Notes: generated from the sequence alone by a model not told the origin. Numbered from the stretch's first letter, positions 45,401-53,905 are shown. The stretch is 64,000 nucleotides of DNA from Zeaxanthinibacter enoshimensis (GCF_004362865.1 NZ_SNYI01000001.1:496001-560000), one strand, 5' to 3'. Program-made: numbers and translations.

Positions 45401-45994
45401 TTATTCCAGGGACTTCAAAAAATTCTTAAAATCCTCGGTATTATAATCTGCCATGCCTCTGTGCTGCATGACCAGGTTGCCGTGCTTATCAATGACAAAG
45501 GTAGAGGGGATACTACCGGTCTGGTACTGCTCCGGCAGAGGTGCTGCCAGTTCGTAAATGGGCATCTCGTAGCCCTTGCGATCCATGAAATCGATGGCTG
45601 TCCGGAAGTTCCGGTCCTGGGAGAGCAGGATAAAAACGACCTCATCTCCCATTTCCTCGTACAGACCGGCAATGCTCGGCATTTCCGCGATACAGGGGGG
45701 ACACCAGGTCGCCCAGAGATTTAAAAACACTGTTTTACCCTGCAGCTCTTCCAGGGCAAGCAGTTTTCCGGAGGTATCCCGCAATAAGAGATTTCCATCT
45801 GCTTTGGTATATGCTGCCAGTTCTTCTTTTCCTTCATTCTTACGGGTTTCCACCGAAGGGTTCAACACCCCTGTTGCCAATAACCCCCGCTGTGCAAAAC
45901 CGATCACCTCGGTATGCTTGCCGCTAGCATATAACCCCAGGGCTACCAGTGCCAACAGTCCGTAAAAGATCCAATCTTTTGCTTTATTACTCAT
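45401..45994 (-). CDS. TlpA-family membrane-anchored thiol-disulfide oxidoreductase
   Basis: A 197-residue thioredoxin-fold protein with one N-terminal helix (FYGLLALVALGLYASG). The redox motif WATWCPPC follows TVFLNL, and a cis-Pro is in GSIPSTFVI. It should reduce or oxidise Cys pairs in the periplasm. It is the last gene of an operon with DsrE and DoxX-like genes, so it may handle a thiol or persulfide carrier. A terminator follows. Confidence 0.9.
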   Translation of the reverse strand: MSNKAKDWIFYGLLALVALGLYASGKHTEVIGFAQRGLLATGVLNPSVETRKNEGKEELAAYTKADGNLLLRDTSGKLLALEELQGKTVFLNLWATWCPPCIAEMPSIAGLYEEMGDEVVFILLSQDRNFRTAIDFMDRKGYEMPIYELAAPLPEQYQTGSIPSTFVIDKHGNLVMQHRGMADYNTEDFKNFLKSLE

Positions 45995-46015
45995 ATCATT
46001 TCAGATTTAATCCAA

Positions 46016-46429
46016 TTAAAGGGACAGGCTTTTATAACCCTTGTTCTGTAATTGGAAGTTATGAAGAATCCCGTTATCTACTACTTTCACCTCCCGTGGC
46101 AGGCTGCCTGCATCTACCTTGAACTTTTTCAGGGAGAATCCACAGGCAACAATGGTCACACCTTGTGCTTCTGCTTCCTGCAAAAAAGGTGTCATCTGCT
46201 CTTTATCAGTAAGATCTCCGATATGCTGACCACACACGATCACCTGGAAATCTCCGAAACGGGTTCCCTCCTCTTCACGCAATGCCTGGGCGGTAAGTAA
46301 AATCGGTTTTAACTGCGGTATTTTCTTGGTCAGTACCACATAATTATGAACAGTATTATCCTGTGCCTTTACAGGGCTTGATAACAAAGTAGTAAGAGCT
46401 AGTATAAGACTTATATATAAGGTTTTCAT
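46016..46429 (-). CDS. Exported DsrE-family protein
   Basis: A 137-residue protein with a signal peptide (LILALTTLLSSPVKAQ) and a DsrE/DsrF-like domain. Cys residues in VIVCGQHIG and IVACGFSLKKF occupy positions where relatives bind sulfur. Cytoplasmic DsrE proteins act as sulfurtransferases; exported ones are common in Bacteroidota but not well studied. It lies 11 bp after the DoxX-like gene and 21 bp before the TlpA gene, as part of one leftward operon. Confidence 0.85.
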   Translation of the reverse strand: MKTLYISLILALTTLLSSPVKAQDNTVHNYVVLTKKIPQLKPILLTAQALREEEGTRFGDFQVIVCGQHIGDLTDKEQMTPFLQEAEAQGVTIVACGFSLKKFKVDAGSLPREVKVVDNGILHNFQLQNKGYKSLSL

Positions 46430-46440
46430 GATATTCAGAT

Positions 46441-46842
46441 TTAAGAGTTAATAGTGTTTTTTGTATCATTCAGGAGGAAAAATAAAAGCCCCCCGAGAAT
46501 AGCGATGTTTTTAAATAATGGTCCCAGGGTGGTGATCTGTCCCACCTGGACAGTCAAGGTAATCGGGATCAGTACTGCTATTAGTACAGCAGCCATATAG
46601 CGGGGTTTTATGTTCAGTAAGAACAGTCCGGCCGCTGACAACATTACTACACCAGATATAAAAACCAGGGTTGGTGGTTCACCGAAAAAATAGGCGATCC
46701 CTTTAAAATTGACTTGTTCGATCCGCGCCGCAGTTTTCCCTGGTTGTAACAGGTGATTACCTCCTGCCACAAGAAAAATGCCACTCAGCATTGCCCGGAA
46801 CAGGTGGACTGACAGCCGACTTGCTTTAATGTGTGCTTGCAT
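46441..46842 (-). CDS. DoxX family membrane protein
   Basis: A 133-residue, four-helix protein with a DoxX-like layout: a first helix LSGIFLVAGGNHLLQP, then LVFISGVVMLSAAGLFLL, AAVLIAVLIPITLTVQVG, and FKNIAILGGLLFFLL. DoxX was first seen as a subunit of thiosulfate:quinone oxidoreductase, but most relatives are undefined. It belongs to the operon with DsrE and TlpA. The genes start downstream of a palindrome at 47325-47342. Confidence 0.85.
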   Translation of the reverse strand: MQAHIKASRLSVHLFRAMLSGIFLVAGGNHLLQPGKTAARIEQVNFKGIAYFFGEPPTLVFISGVVMLSAAGLFLLNIKPRYMAAVLIAVLIPITLTVQVGQITTLGPLFKNIAILGGLLFFLLNDTKNTINS

Positions 46843-46869
46843 CTTTAAGAAGATTAAGTCCGTAATAAT

Positions 46870-46909
46870 TGAAAAACGTGCGCAGGCGGCATAAACGCCA
46901 TGATGCGCA
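46870..46909 (-). terminator. Possible terminator or processing hairpin
   Basis: TGCGCA (46879-46884) and TGCGCA (46904-46909) flank GGCG/CGCC (46885-46888 with 46896-46899), and the minus strand continues CGTTTTTC. It could end transcription after the 46925-47290 gene or lower expression of the genes downstream. Confidence 0.45.
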
Positions 46910-46924
46910 AACTTCAGAAAAGAT

Positions 46925-47290
46925 TTAGATTAACCGGGGCGGTGGAGAATTGACCTCGTTGAAAAAAGCATAACGAGCCTGGAAAAAAGAGGTAATCTGG
47001 CGGTTCCCCGGGGATGGGGTAACAGACAGTACCGGTGCCTCGGGCATTTGCCAGGGCGCCGTACAGGGTATTGTCAGCTGTATCGCAGCTACAGTGGAAG
47101 TGGCAGTTTCGGAGACTTCGTCCCTACCATCTCCTGCGGAGTCGGTACTGAATCTTTTTTTACAAAATGGGTTTTCAACCTGCACGGCTCCATTACTAAC
47201 CAGGGGAACAATGGCTTTAAACTGCATCGCTGCGAAATTGGCAGTTAGGGCCAGCAGGAAGATTATCGCTATGTATTTGGTACCCTGCAT
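46925..47290 (-). CDS. Small exported protein of unknown function
   Basis: A 121-residue protein with a signal peptide (YIAIIFLLALTANFAAMQF). The mature part is Ser/Thr/Pro-rich with two Cys (NPFCKK and IPCTAPWQ), which could form a disulfide or bind a metal. No family is recognised. It is the first gene after the palindrome at 47325-47342 and lies 82 bp upstream of the DoxX-like gene, which may be read from the same promoter past the hairpin between them. Confidence 0.6.
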   Translation of the reverse strand: MQGTKYIAIIFLLALTANFAAMQFKAIVPLVSNGAVQVENPFCKKRFSTDSAGDGRDEVSETATSTVAAIQLTIPCTAPWQMPEAPVLSVTPSPGNRQITSFFQARYAFFNEVNSPPPRLI

Positions 47291-47324
47291 AAGCCACGAA
47301 GCTAGGAATTCATTTAAAGATGGT

Positions 47325-47342
47325 TTGTAACGTATGTTACAA
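47325..47342 (-). promoter_or_regulatory. Crp/Fnr-type palindrome upstream of the DoxX/DsrE/TlpA genes
   Basis: TTGTAAC-GTAT-GTTACAA, a perfect 7-bp inverted repeat with a 4-bp centre, is the shape of Crp/Fnr-family operators. Its centre is about 43 bp upstream of the ATG at 47290. A similar GTAAC-N4-GTTAC site precedes the SulP gene. Confidence 0.6.
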
Positions 47343-47405
47343 TATCGCTTTTAAAGTGCCGAGTGCACTGAAATAAAACTATGGACTGGTTAGTGAGCCT
47401 GCTAC

Positions 47406-47924
47406 TTAACCGGTATAAGCTCCCGAAGAATAGGTCAGTTCGTAACTGTGCGAATACACCTCGAACACAATACCAAACGGGTCTTCCACGTAACACATTC
47501 GGAATGGCTTTTCGTCCGGGTAATATTCCCTGATCGGCATCCGCTGCTTCCCCCCGGCGGCTTTGATCTTTTCCACCAATCCTTCAATGTCCGGGTCTTG
47601 TACACAAAAATGGAACAGGCCGGTATTGAAGGGTTGAAAATCCGGGGCCTCTTTCTTCCCCAGGCTTTCTTTAAAGGAAAAAAGCTCTATTCCTATCCCA
47701 TCAGAAGTAGCCAGGTGGGCAATCTGGAAAGACTCCCAGCCTTCTCCGAATACATCGATGCACATTTTTCCTATCGCAGTTTCCGATTCTTCTTCCACGG
47801 TCGAGGGTTCCATGATCACGTACCACCCCATGATCCCGGTATAGAAATCTACTGCTTTCTGTATATCCGGTACGGTTAATCCAATATGAGAGAACGAACG
47901 TGGGTATGCTGATGGCTTTTTCAT
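47406..47924 (-). CDS. VOC family protein (glyoxalase-like)
   Basis: The ATG at 47924 (MKKPSAYPRSFSHIGL) is preferred to an upstream in-frame start because the fold begins at SHIGLTVPDIQKAVDFYTGI. The 172-residue protein carries both betaalphabetabetabeta modules. Metal ligands likely include H in FSHIG, E in IGIELFSF, H in LFHFCVQD and E in GIVFEVYSHSYE. Whether it is a lyase, dioxygenase or resistance protein is not clear. It lies upstream of the divergent-free region of the sulfur operon and has its own orientation with it, 115 bp apart. Confidence 0.85.
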   Translation of the reverse strand: MKKPSAYPRSFSHIGLTVPDIQKAVDFYTGIMGWYVIMEPSTVEEESETAIGKMCIDVFGEGWESFQIAHLATSDGIGIELFSFKESLGKKEAPDFQPFNTGLFHFCVQDPDIEGLVEKIKAAGGKQRMPIREYYPDEKPFRMCYVEDPFGIVFEVYSHSYELTYSSGAYTG

Positions 47925-48113
47925 GATATATGTTTTTGCAAAGATAACTATTGACGCCTTGTGAGGTGAGTTCTTAATGTAGAGTCTTGACTCGTGCGCG
48001 AGCATCAGCCCCACCTTATAGAGGGGTAGTTCACCAGGAATGCTCATATTATTCTTGTTGACAGTTATAACAAAGCCAGAAAAAGGTCAGAACCATAGGG
48101 GGAATAGAGGTAG

Positions 48114-48478
48114 TTATTTGATGGTCAAATACAATATATACATGACCAGAAATGACCTGAGGGTCCAGGCCGCAGTTCTTACCCAATGTGCAGGGGGCCC
48201 TGGTAAACAGCGGTGCTTATCCAGATGACACCTAATAAAGCGGTGTTAAGAATATACAATACAGAGAAATCGTGCCATAATAACCACAAACAACTGCCCA
48301 GTTCTATCACCATGGCCGGCACCACCACATAGCCCGTAACCATATTTTTTTGTTCATAGTTACAAAATGCGTCCTGGGGTATATGTCTGAAAAGCGGGTA
48401 ATGGACCACCTGGCAGAACCAGATCACCCCGGTCATGAATGAGGTTGCCAGGAAGTGGATTAAAAGAACAATATGCAT
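48114..48478 (-). pseudogene. Broken gene for a four-helix membrane protein
   Basis: The ATG at 48478 starts a frame (MHIVLLIHFLATSFMTGVIW) with the Q-V-V-H-Y-P-L-F motif and two more helices. It stops early at 48179 after STAVYQGPLHIG. In another frame just downstream the sequence resumes as WVRTAAWTLRSFLVMYILYL ending TIK at 48114. Intact relatives, from memory, have about 20 residues (a charged HxKLxxGFD segment and ALVxTN) between these parts. An internal deletion of about 60 bp with loss of frame explains this. The gene is inactive unless the 99-residue fragment is functional. Confidence 0.75.
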
Positions 48479-48539
48479 AGTATGTTGCAATATTCAGCAA
48501 TGACAAAAATAAAGTTTAAGCCTGTATTGGATTTTAATC

Positions 48540-49691
48540 CTAATTGTGTTCACGATCATTCTGCTCTTGCAAATACGTCATTACCGCTTGGTAGGTATCC
48601 TCGATCAGGCTGCTGCTGAACAGGCGATCGTTATTCATAAAAATTGCGATGTCCAAAGGACGCTGCAGGTGGTGGATGACGAAAGTATTGGTGCCAAACC
48701 AACCGCCGCCGTGGGTGGCCAGATCCTCACTGACCTCCCAGCCTTTGGCATAAAATGATTTCTTTCCTTCAAGGAAGGCTAATGCTTCTCCCTCTCCTAC
48801 AGGGATGGGAATATCAGTGGTTGTAAAAATGTATTCATGGGTTTCCGGGGAGACGATCGATTTACTCCTCAGGGCCTGGGTGTAGGAAAAATAATCACTG
48901 ATGCTTGTATACATCCCTCCTGCCCCCAGCAAACCGTTCAGGTAGTGACCGTCTACCTCCTGCCATTGCCCAAGGCTGTCTTTTTCATAGCAATAAGCAC
49001 GCTTCTTTATCTCTGTGGGTTTCGCAAGGTTAAAGAAATGAGTGCGATTCATTCCCGCTTTTTTAAATACATGCTCCCGGGAGAAATCCGCAAAGTCCTG
49101 CCCGCTTACCTCCTCAACGATGGCTGCCAGCAATTCGTAGGTCCCGTTATTGTATTGCCATTGGGTCCCGGGATCCGATTGCGAGGGTGGGTTCTTCTCA
49201 TAAAAGTCGACCACATCTTTATTCTGCGCGATCCTGGTACTGTCCCATTCGGTAAAGAATGCTTCCTCGGCGTCCGCCAGGCCTGAAGTATGATGTAACA
49301 ATTGCTCAATGGTCACATTCCTGAAAACATCATAGGGATAGATGTTATACACCGTATCTGACAGGGAAAGTTTTCCCTGATCCACCAGGGCCAGTACCGC
49401 CAGGGCGGTAAACTGCTTACTGACCGAGCCCATACGCATATTGGTGTTCACTGTGATCGGGTCCTTAGTCTTCAGGTTTTTGAGACCATAGCCCTTACCG
49501 ATGAGTATTTCGCCTTCGTAGGCAACCATCAGGGCTGCCCCCGGGTCGCCGGGCTTGACCACTTGTTCAAAAATTGAGTCCAGTTTTATCTCAAGCTCCG
49601 CCAGCCGTTCTTGTGCCAGTAGCTGTTTCTTTTTCCCATCCTGCTTACAGGCGACTGTTACTATAAATAACAACAGAATTAGTTTTTTCAT
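48540..49691 (-). CDS. Serine hydrolase lipoprotein (class C beta-lactamase family)
   Basis: The ATG at 49691 is chosen because it starts a lipoprotein signal (KLILLLFIVTVAC); an ATG 15 codons upstream would spoil it. The 383-residue protein has the SxxK catalytic motif in RMGSVSKQFTAL and the YxN motif in QWQYNNGTYELL. The third motif is HGG in ATHGGGWFGTN. This is the DD-peptidase/esterase group of the beta-lactamase superfamily. Periplasmic peptidase or esterase activity is likely; the substrate is unknown. Confidence 0.9.
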   Translation of the reverse strand: MKKLILLLFIVTVACKQDGKKKQLLAQERLAELEIKLDSIFEQVVKPGDPGAALMVAYEGEILIGKGYGLKNLKTKDPITVNTNMRMGSVSKQFTALAVLALVDQGKLSLSDTVYNIYPYDVFRNVTIEQLLHHTSGLADAEEAFFTEWDSTRIAQNKDVVDFYEKNPPSQSDPGTQWQYNNGTYELLAAIVEEVSGQDFADFSREHVFKKAGMNRTHFFNLAKPTEIKKRAYCYEKDSLGQWQEVDGHYLNGLLGAGGMYTSISDYFSYTQALRSKSIVSPETHEYIFTTTDIPIPVGEGEALAFLEGKKSFYAKGWEVSEDLATHGGGWFGTNTFVIHHLQRPLDIAIFMNNDRLFSSSLIEDTYQAVMTYLQEQNDREHN

Positions 49692-49900
49692 CACATAAAT
49701 TTTAACCGGGGGGAGTACAGTATTAAAGGTATTCATTTTTAGTAATTACCAGAGAGTGGTAGAACTCCAGACCAGATCATATCACTGAGTTTCATTAGCA
49801 TTAGCCTGCAGCCTTGATAAGATCAGCATTCTCATTAATACCATCCAATCGCCATGATACATTCCGTATCTTTAAAAGCCTCCTCCCAAAACAGCACGAC

Positions 49901-51265
49901 ATGGAAAACTTCGAAAATATTATTATAGGATCAGGACAAGCCGGTACCCCGCTTGCATTTAAGTTATCATCCAAAGGTCAGACCGTTGCTTTTATTGAAA
50001 AAGAGCATTATGGCGGGACTTGTTTAAATACTGGCTGCACCCCTACCAAGGCCTATGTTGCCTCCGCCAGGCGTATTTGGGAGGCCCGTCACGGGGATGC
50101 ACTGGGCATTTATATTCCCGAGGGGGCTTCAGCCAACCTCCACAATATTAAGAAACGAAAAGATGCCCTTATCAAGGGATCAGTAGACGGTATTGCAGAC
50201 AGCATTAAAAAAAACGATAAGATCACTGCCTTTCACGGGGAAGCGCGGTTTACAGGTAATAAGGAAGTATTTGTGAACGGAAAGACTCTTACGGCCGAAC
50301 GTATTTTTATTAATGTGGGAGGACGTCCGCGCATCCCGGAGGAATACAGGAGTGCCGGGCCGCTGACTAATAAAAGCATACTGGAATTGACCGAGCTCCC
50401 CGAGCACCTGGTAGTAGTCGGAGGTGGCTACATCGGGCTGGAATTCGGACAGATGTTTGCACGTTTTGGTAGTAAAGTGACCATCGTGGAACGGGGAAAC
50501 CGTATCATCAGCAAAGAAGATGAAGATGTTTCCCAGGCTATTCAGGAAGCCCTTGAGGCGGATGGTGTCGATTTCCGATTAAAGGCTAATTGTATGGCCG
50601 CCAGGAGACTCGATAATGGCAAAGTGGAGGTTACAGTGGATTGTGATTCCGGTGAACCTACTGTTGTCGGCACCCATGTTCTGCTGGCCATAGGCCGGGA
50701 CCCCAATGCAGATCTGTTAGACTTGGAAAAAACGGGCGTGGAGACCGACAAAAAAGGGTTTATCAAGGTGTCAGAAACCTTAGAAACTAATGTAAAAGGT
50801 ATTTTTGCCATGGGCGACTGCAATGGGCAAGGGGCATTTACCCATACCTCCTACAATGATTTCCAGATCGTGGACAACCAGCTTTTCGGGGACGGCAGCC
50901 GCACCCTATCAGACCGGATCACAACCTATGGACTTTTTGTTGACCCGCCTCTCGGCAGGGTGGGAATGACCCTGGCCGAAGCCAAAGAAAAAGGGAAGAA
51001 GATATTAACAAGTACCCGGCCGATGAGTAAGGTGGCACGTGCCAGGGAAAAAGGCGAAACCCGCGGGCTGATGCGCGTGGTGGTGGACGCTGATTCCGAA
51101 AAGATACTCGGTGCCAGCATCCTTGGCACCGGAGGGGACGAAATCATCCAGGGTATTACCAACCTGATGTACGCCGGATCTTCCTACAAGGTTCTGCGGG
51201 ATTCAGTGCAGATCCACCCTACAGTTAGTGAACTGTTACCAACATTATTGGAGGGCCTTGAATAG
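49901..51265 (+). CDS. Pyridine nucleotide-disulfide oxidoreductase (mercuric reductase-like)
   Basis: The ATG at 49901 starts directly at the FAD domain, so the upstream in-frame ATG at 49814 is rejected. The 454-residue protein has GSGQAG (residues 10-15), the redox pair C41/C46 in GGTCLNTGCTPTK, a second Rossmann motif VVGGGYIGLEFGQMF, GIFAMGDCNG and the C-terminal dimer motif QIHPTVSELLPT. The C-terminal Cys pair needed for Hg(II) reduction by MerA is absent, so it is better described as a general disulfide reductase of unknown partner. The tail motif is repeated in a fragment 40 bp downstream. Confidence 0.9.
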   Translation: MENFENIIIGSGQAGTPLAFKLSSKGQTVAFIEKEHYGGTCLNTGCTPTKAYVASARRIWEARHGDALGIYIPEGASANLHNIKKRKDALIKGSVDGIADSIKKNDKITAFHGEARFTGNKEVFVNGKTLTAERIFINVGGRPRIPEEYRSAGPLTNKSILELTELPEHLVVVGGGYIGLEFGQMFARFGSKVTIVERGNRIISKEDEDVSQAIQEALEADGVDFRLKANCMAARRLDNGKVEVTVDCDSGEPTVVGTHVLLAIGRDPNADLLDLEKTGVETDKKGFIKVSETLETNVKGIFAMGDCNGQGAFTHTSYNDFQIVDNQLFGDGSRTLSDRITTYGLFVDPPLGRVGMTLAEAKEKGKKILTSTRPMSKVARAREKGETRGLMRVVVDADSEKILGASILGTGGDEIIQGITNLMYAGSSYKVLRDSVQIHPTVSELLPTLLEGLE

Positions 51266-51306
51266 TTTTGGGAGTAGTCTTCCACAGCTTTAGCGAAGGG
51301 GGGCAA

Positions 51307-51369
51307 ATTCATCCCACTGTGAGCGAGTTAATGCCCACGCACCTGGAAGGTCTGAAAGCAACAATTTGA
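51307..51369 (+). pseudogene. 3' remnant of a second disulfide-oxidoreductase gene
   Basis: Read in frame from about 51304, the DNA gives QIHPTVSELMPTHLEGLKAT followed by Ile and TGA. QIHPTVSEL is identical to the tail of the intact gene just upstream, and the rest is similar. Only this C-terminal end remains. It suggests that a tandem paralogue was lost by deletion. The fragment cannot encode an active enzyme. Confidence 0.75.
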
Positions 51370-51494
51370 TCCTTACCAGGGCCTTAAAAACATCCCAGGC
51401 TTTGGCACAAACTGGTTATCAGTAACTTATAGCTACACCCCTTTATATCGACGAAATACACTCTCCTGGTAATTCATCGAGAAATGTTAAAGTC

Positions 51495-51525
51495 CGGCAA
51501 TATGAACCGGCTGTTGCCGTTTTAA
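51495..51525 (+). terminator. Terminator downstream of the reductase gene
   Basis: CGGCAA (51495-51500) pairs with TTGCCG (51514-51519), 13-base loop, followed by TTTTAAATT. Confidence 0.6.
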
Positions 51526-51635
51526 ATTGCAACAGTGCTGAAATGATCCGGGCCGGGTGCCCGTCAGACTGTAACCGAACCATTAAGGCCTGTAGAAAGG
51601 GCTTGAAATTAACCTACTGAACCCCCGAATCTCAG

Positions 51636-51842
51636 ATGGAGAAAAATCTTAAGATCAATGGCTTTTATTACAAAAAGAATGACAAACCTATTGAACACCA
51701 TGAACGCGAGATGCTGATCCGCGATATCATGAAAGTGGTCAAGAAACATGGATTCGAGTTCTTTGGCTATTATAACTTCGTTTCAGACGAAGACGTTAAC
51801 TTATTAGACCTGGATCTGAAGACCCCTAAGCTAACGTCATAA
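51636..51842 (+). CDS. Small acidic/basic protein, unknown
   Basis: A 68-residue protein, MEKNLKINGFYYKKNDKPIE onward, with a helical centre (HEREMLIRDIMKVVKKHGFE) and an aromatic FFGYYNF segment, then NLLDLDLKTPK. It has no membrane segment. No family was recognised, but the composition is that of a real gene and a good terminator follows 26 bp later. It is monocistronic, between the reductase remnant and the sulfur operon. Confidence 0.6.
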   Translation: MEKNLKINGFYYKKNDKPIEHHEREMLIRDIMKVVKKHGFEFFGYYNFVSDEDVNLLDLDLKTPKLTS

Positions 51843-51867
51843 AGACAATCACTTGATCAATTCCCCC

Positions 51868-51896
51868 GGCACCCGAATTACGGGTGTCTTTTTTTA
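51868..51896 (+). terminator. Terminator of the 68-residue protein gene
   Basis: GGCACCCG (51868-51875) pairs with CGGGTGTC (51881-51888, one G-T), 5-base loop, then seven T. Confidence 0.85.
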
Positions 51897-52096
51897 TACC
51901 TACTCCATTAAACTCCCTTCATTTCAAAAGCAACTTTACGGCAGCGAGGTCTGCATGATCATGCTCGGGTTTAATAGATTAGGCTCCTCCGTTCCAATCA
52001 ACAATCCCCTGAATAAAACACTTTATTTTACATCTTTCTCTGTATTTTCGAACAGCTGAAATAGCCTGGAAGGCCTTTTATATTCACGGTCTTGCC

Positions 52097-52114
52097 ATGT
52101 AACTATAGTTACTT
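52097..52114 (+). promoter_or_regulatory. Crp/Fnr-type palindrome in the SulP promoter
   Basis: ATGTAAC-TATA-GTTACTT shares GTAAC-N4-GTTAC with the site at 47325-47342. Its centre is about 42 bp upstream of the start expected from the -7 box at 52135, the classical class II activator position. Confidence 0.55.
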
Positions 52115-52142
52115 TCGGAGCCGGTTCTTACACGTACCTTTG
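52113..52142 (+). promoter_or_regulatory. Putative promoter of the sulfur operon
   Basis: TTTC (52113-52116, one mismatch to TTTG), an 18-bp spacer, then TACCTTTG (52135-52142), a full match to TAnnTTTG. The ATG is at 52160. The weak -33 box overlaps the palindrome, as expected for an activator-dependent promoter. Confidence 0.55.
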
Positions 52143-52159
52143 CGAGCAAATAAGAGTAT

Positions 52160-53905
52160 ATGGTCAATAAATACATCCCTGTACTGCAATGGCTGCCCAA
52201 GTATAAAAAGGCGTTTCTCGCCGGAGACTTGTCGGCCGGTATCACGGTGGGCATCATGCTTATCCCCCAGGGTATGGCCTATGCGATGATTGCAGGACTG
52301 CCCCCGGTTTTCGGACTTTACGCCGCGCTGGTGCCCCAGGTGGTATACGCGCTGTTGGGTACTTCCCGGCAGCTGGCGGTAGGACCGGTAGCCATGGATT
52401 CGCTGCTGGTAGCTTCCGGACTGGGAGCCCTGGCTCTTTCGGGGATAGAGGAATATATTGCCATGGCCATTTTTCTCTCACTTTTCATGGGAGCTATACA
52501 ATTAGTACTGGGGCTGTTCCGTATGGGATTCCTTGTAAATTTCCTTTCACGCCCCGTCATCAGCGGGTTTACCTCTGCCGCCGCGATTATTATCGGTCTT
52601 AGCCAGTTAAAGCACTTACTGGGTGCCCGGATCGAGGGCAGCAACCAGGTTCATATACTGTTGGGAAACGCGGTTAATTCTCTCGGTAGTACTCATCTTT
52701 TGACCCTGCTGATCGGGTTACTGGCCATAATATCTATGGCAGGTATCAAACAAGTGCATAAAAGCATTCCTGCCGCACTGGTGATTGTGGTCCTGGGTAT
52801 TCTCTCCGGCTATGCATTTAATTTGGAAGCGATGGGAGTTAGCGTGGTGGGTGAGGTGCCGAGCGGCTTACCGGGCTTCAAATTGCCTGAATTCGATCTC
52901 AGCCGGGTGGCCGAACTACTGCCTATTGCTATGACCCTGGCGCTGATCGCTTTTATGGAGGCCATTTCCGTAGCCAAGGCCGTAGAAGAGCGTCATCATG
53001 ATTACAAGATAGATCCAAACCAGGAACTCATAGCCTTGGGAACTTCTAATATTGTAGGTTCATTTTTCCAGTCCTATCCCACTACGGGTGGATTTTCACG
53101 GACTGCGGTAAATGACCAGGCGGGGGCGCGCACCGGGGTGGCCCCGGTGATCAGTGCTGTGATCGTGGGATTGACACTGTTGTTTCTCACCCCGCTGATA
53201 TACCACCTGCCCAATGCCATCCTGGCGGCAATCGTGATGGTAGCCGTATTCGGACTTATCGATCTGAGGTACCCGGTCGAGTTATATAAGAACAGGAAGG
53301 ATGAATTTGTACTGTTGATCCTTACCTTCCTGATCACTCTTACGGTAGGGATCAAGGAAGGAATATTACTTGGAGTGCTGGTTTCCCTGCTACTCCTGGT
53401 GTACCGCACATCCAAGCCACATATTGCCGTTTTGGGAAGGATAGAGGGAACAAATTACTTTAAGAATGTAAACCGTTTTGCGGAAGATATTGAGGTATTC
53501 CGGGAATTCCTTATTCTCCGCTTCGATGCTCAGTTGTATTTTGGAAACGTAGAATATTTCAAAGAACAACTGGAAAAGGAGATCCGGAAGAAAGGAGAAG
53601 ACCTGCGGTTTGTGATCCTCAATGCCGAGGCCATCAGTTATATCGACAGCAGCGCTGTTTACATGTTAAGACAGACCATCAAGGAACTTAAAGCAAAGGG
53701 GCTTACACTGATGATCGCAGGGGCCATAGGCCCGGCCCGGGACATCCTGTACACCAGTGGCCTGATTGACGATATAGGTCGTGAAAACCTATTTGTTCGC
53801 ACCTACGAGGCCTACGAGCACTGCCTGGACGCCAGTTGCAAAAGCCCTATAGAAGAAAGAATATCCACCCAGACCTTAAGGGCGATGCTGGGAAAACAGG
53901 AATGA
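52160..53905 (+). CDS. SulP family inorganic anion transporter with STAS domain
   Basis: A 581-residue SulP/SLC26-type transporter. The membrane part (about 1-420) has the signature segments VGIMLIPQGMAYAMIAGLPPV, LLGTSRQLAVGPVAMDSLL and SFFQSYPTTGGFSRTAVN. The cytoplasmic C-terminus is a STAS domain (about 435-560; LRFVILNAEAISYIDSSAVYML). Transport of sulfate or another anion such as bicarbonate or thiosulfate is possible. Its place before persulfide genes favours a sulfur oxyanion; this is inference. The next gene starts 70 bp later. Confidence 0.92.
   Translation: MVNKYIPVLQWLPKYKKAFLAGDLSAGITVGIMLIPQGMAYAMIAGLPPVFGLYAALVPQVVYALLGTSRQLAVGPVAMDSLLVASGLGALALSGIEEYIAMAIFLSLFMGAIQLVLGLFRMGFLVNFLSRPVISGFTSAAAIIIGLSQLKHLLGARIEGSNQVHILLGNAVNSLGSTHLLTLLIGLLAIISMAGIKQVHKSIPAALVIVVLGILSGYAFNLEAMGVSVVGEVPSGLPGFKLPEFDLSRVAELLPIAMTLALIAFMEAISVAKAVEERHHDYKIDPNQELIALGTSNIVGSFFQSYPTTGGFSRTAVNDQAGARTGVAPVISAVIVGLTLLFLTPLIYHLPNAILAAIVMVAVFGLIDLRYPVELYKNRKDEFVLLILTFLITLTVGIKEGILLGVLVSLLLLVYRTSKPHIAVLGRIEGTNYFKNVNRFAEDIEVFREFLILRFDAQLYFGNVEYFKEQLEKEIRKKGEDLRFVILNAEAISYIDSSAVYMLRQTIKELKAKGLTLMIAGAIGPARDILYTSGLIDDIGRENLFVRTYEAYEHCLDASCKSPIEERISTQTLRAMLGKQE

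Noticed and set aside
47406-48047. Longer VOC protein starting at 48047
   Set aside because: The extra 41 residues precede the fold, have no family match, and an ATG at 47924 starts the domain.
48179-48490. 103-codon frame as an intact small membrane protein with a TTG start
   Set aside because: The missing C-terminal helix is found in another frame just downstream, so a broken gene fits better.
49901-51265. Mercuric reductase (merA) as the firm assignment
   Set aside because: The active-site Cys pair is present, but the C-terminal Cys pair needed for Hg(II) is absent and no merR, merT or merP gene is nearby.
51495-51635. Region before the 68-residue protein gene as a cobalamin riboswitch
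   Set aside because: GC-rich segments are present but the B12-box (GCCACTG) and expected arms were not found.
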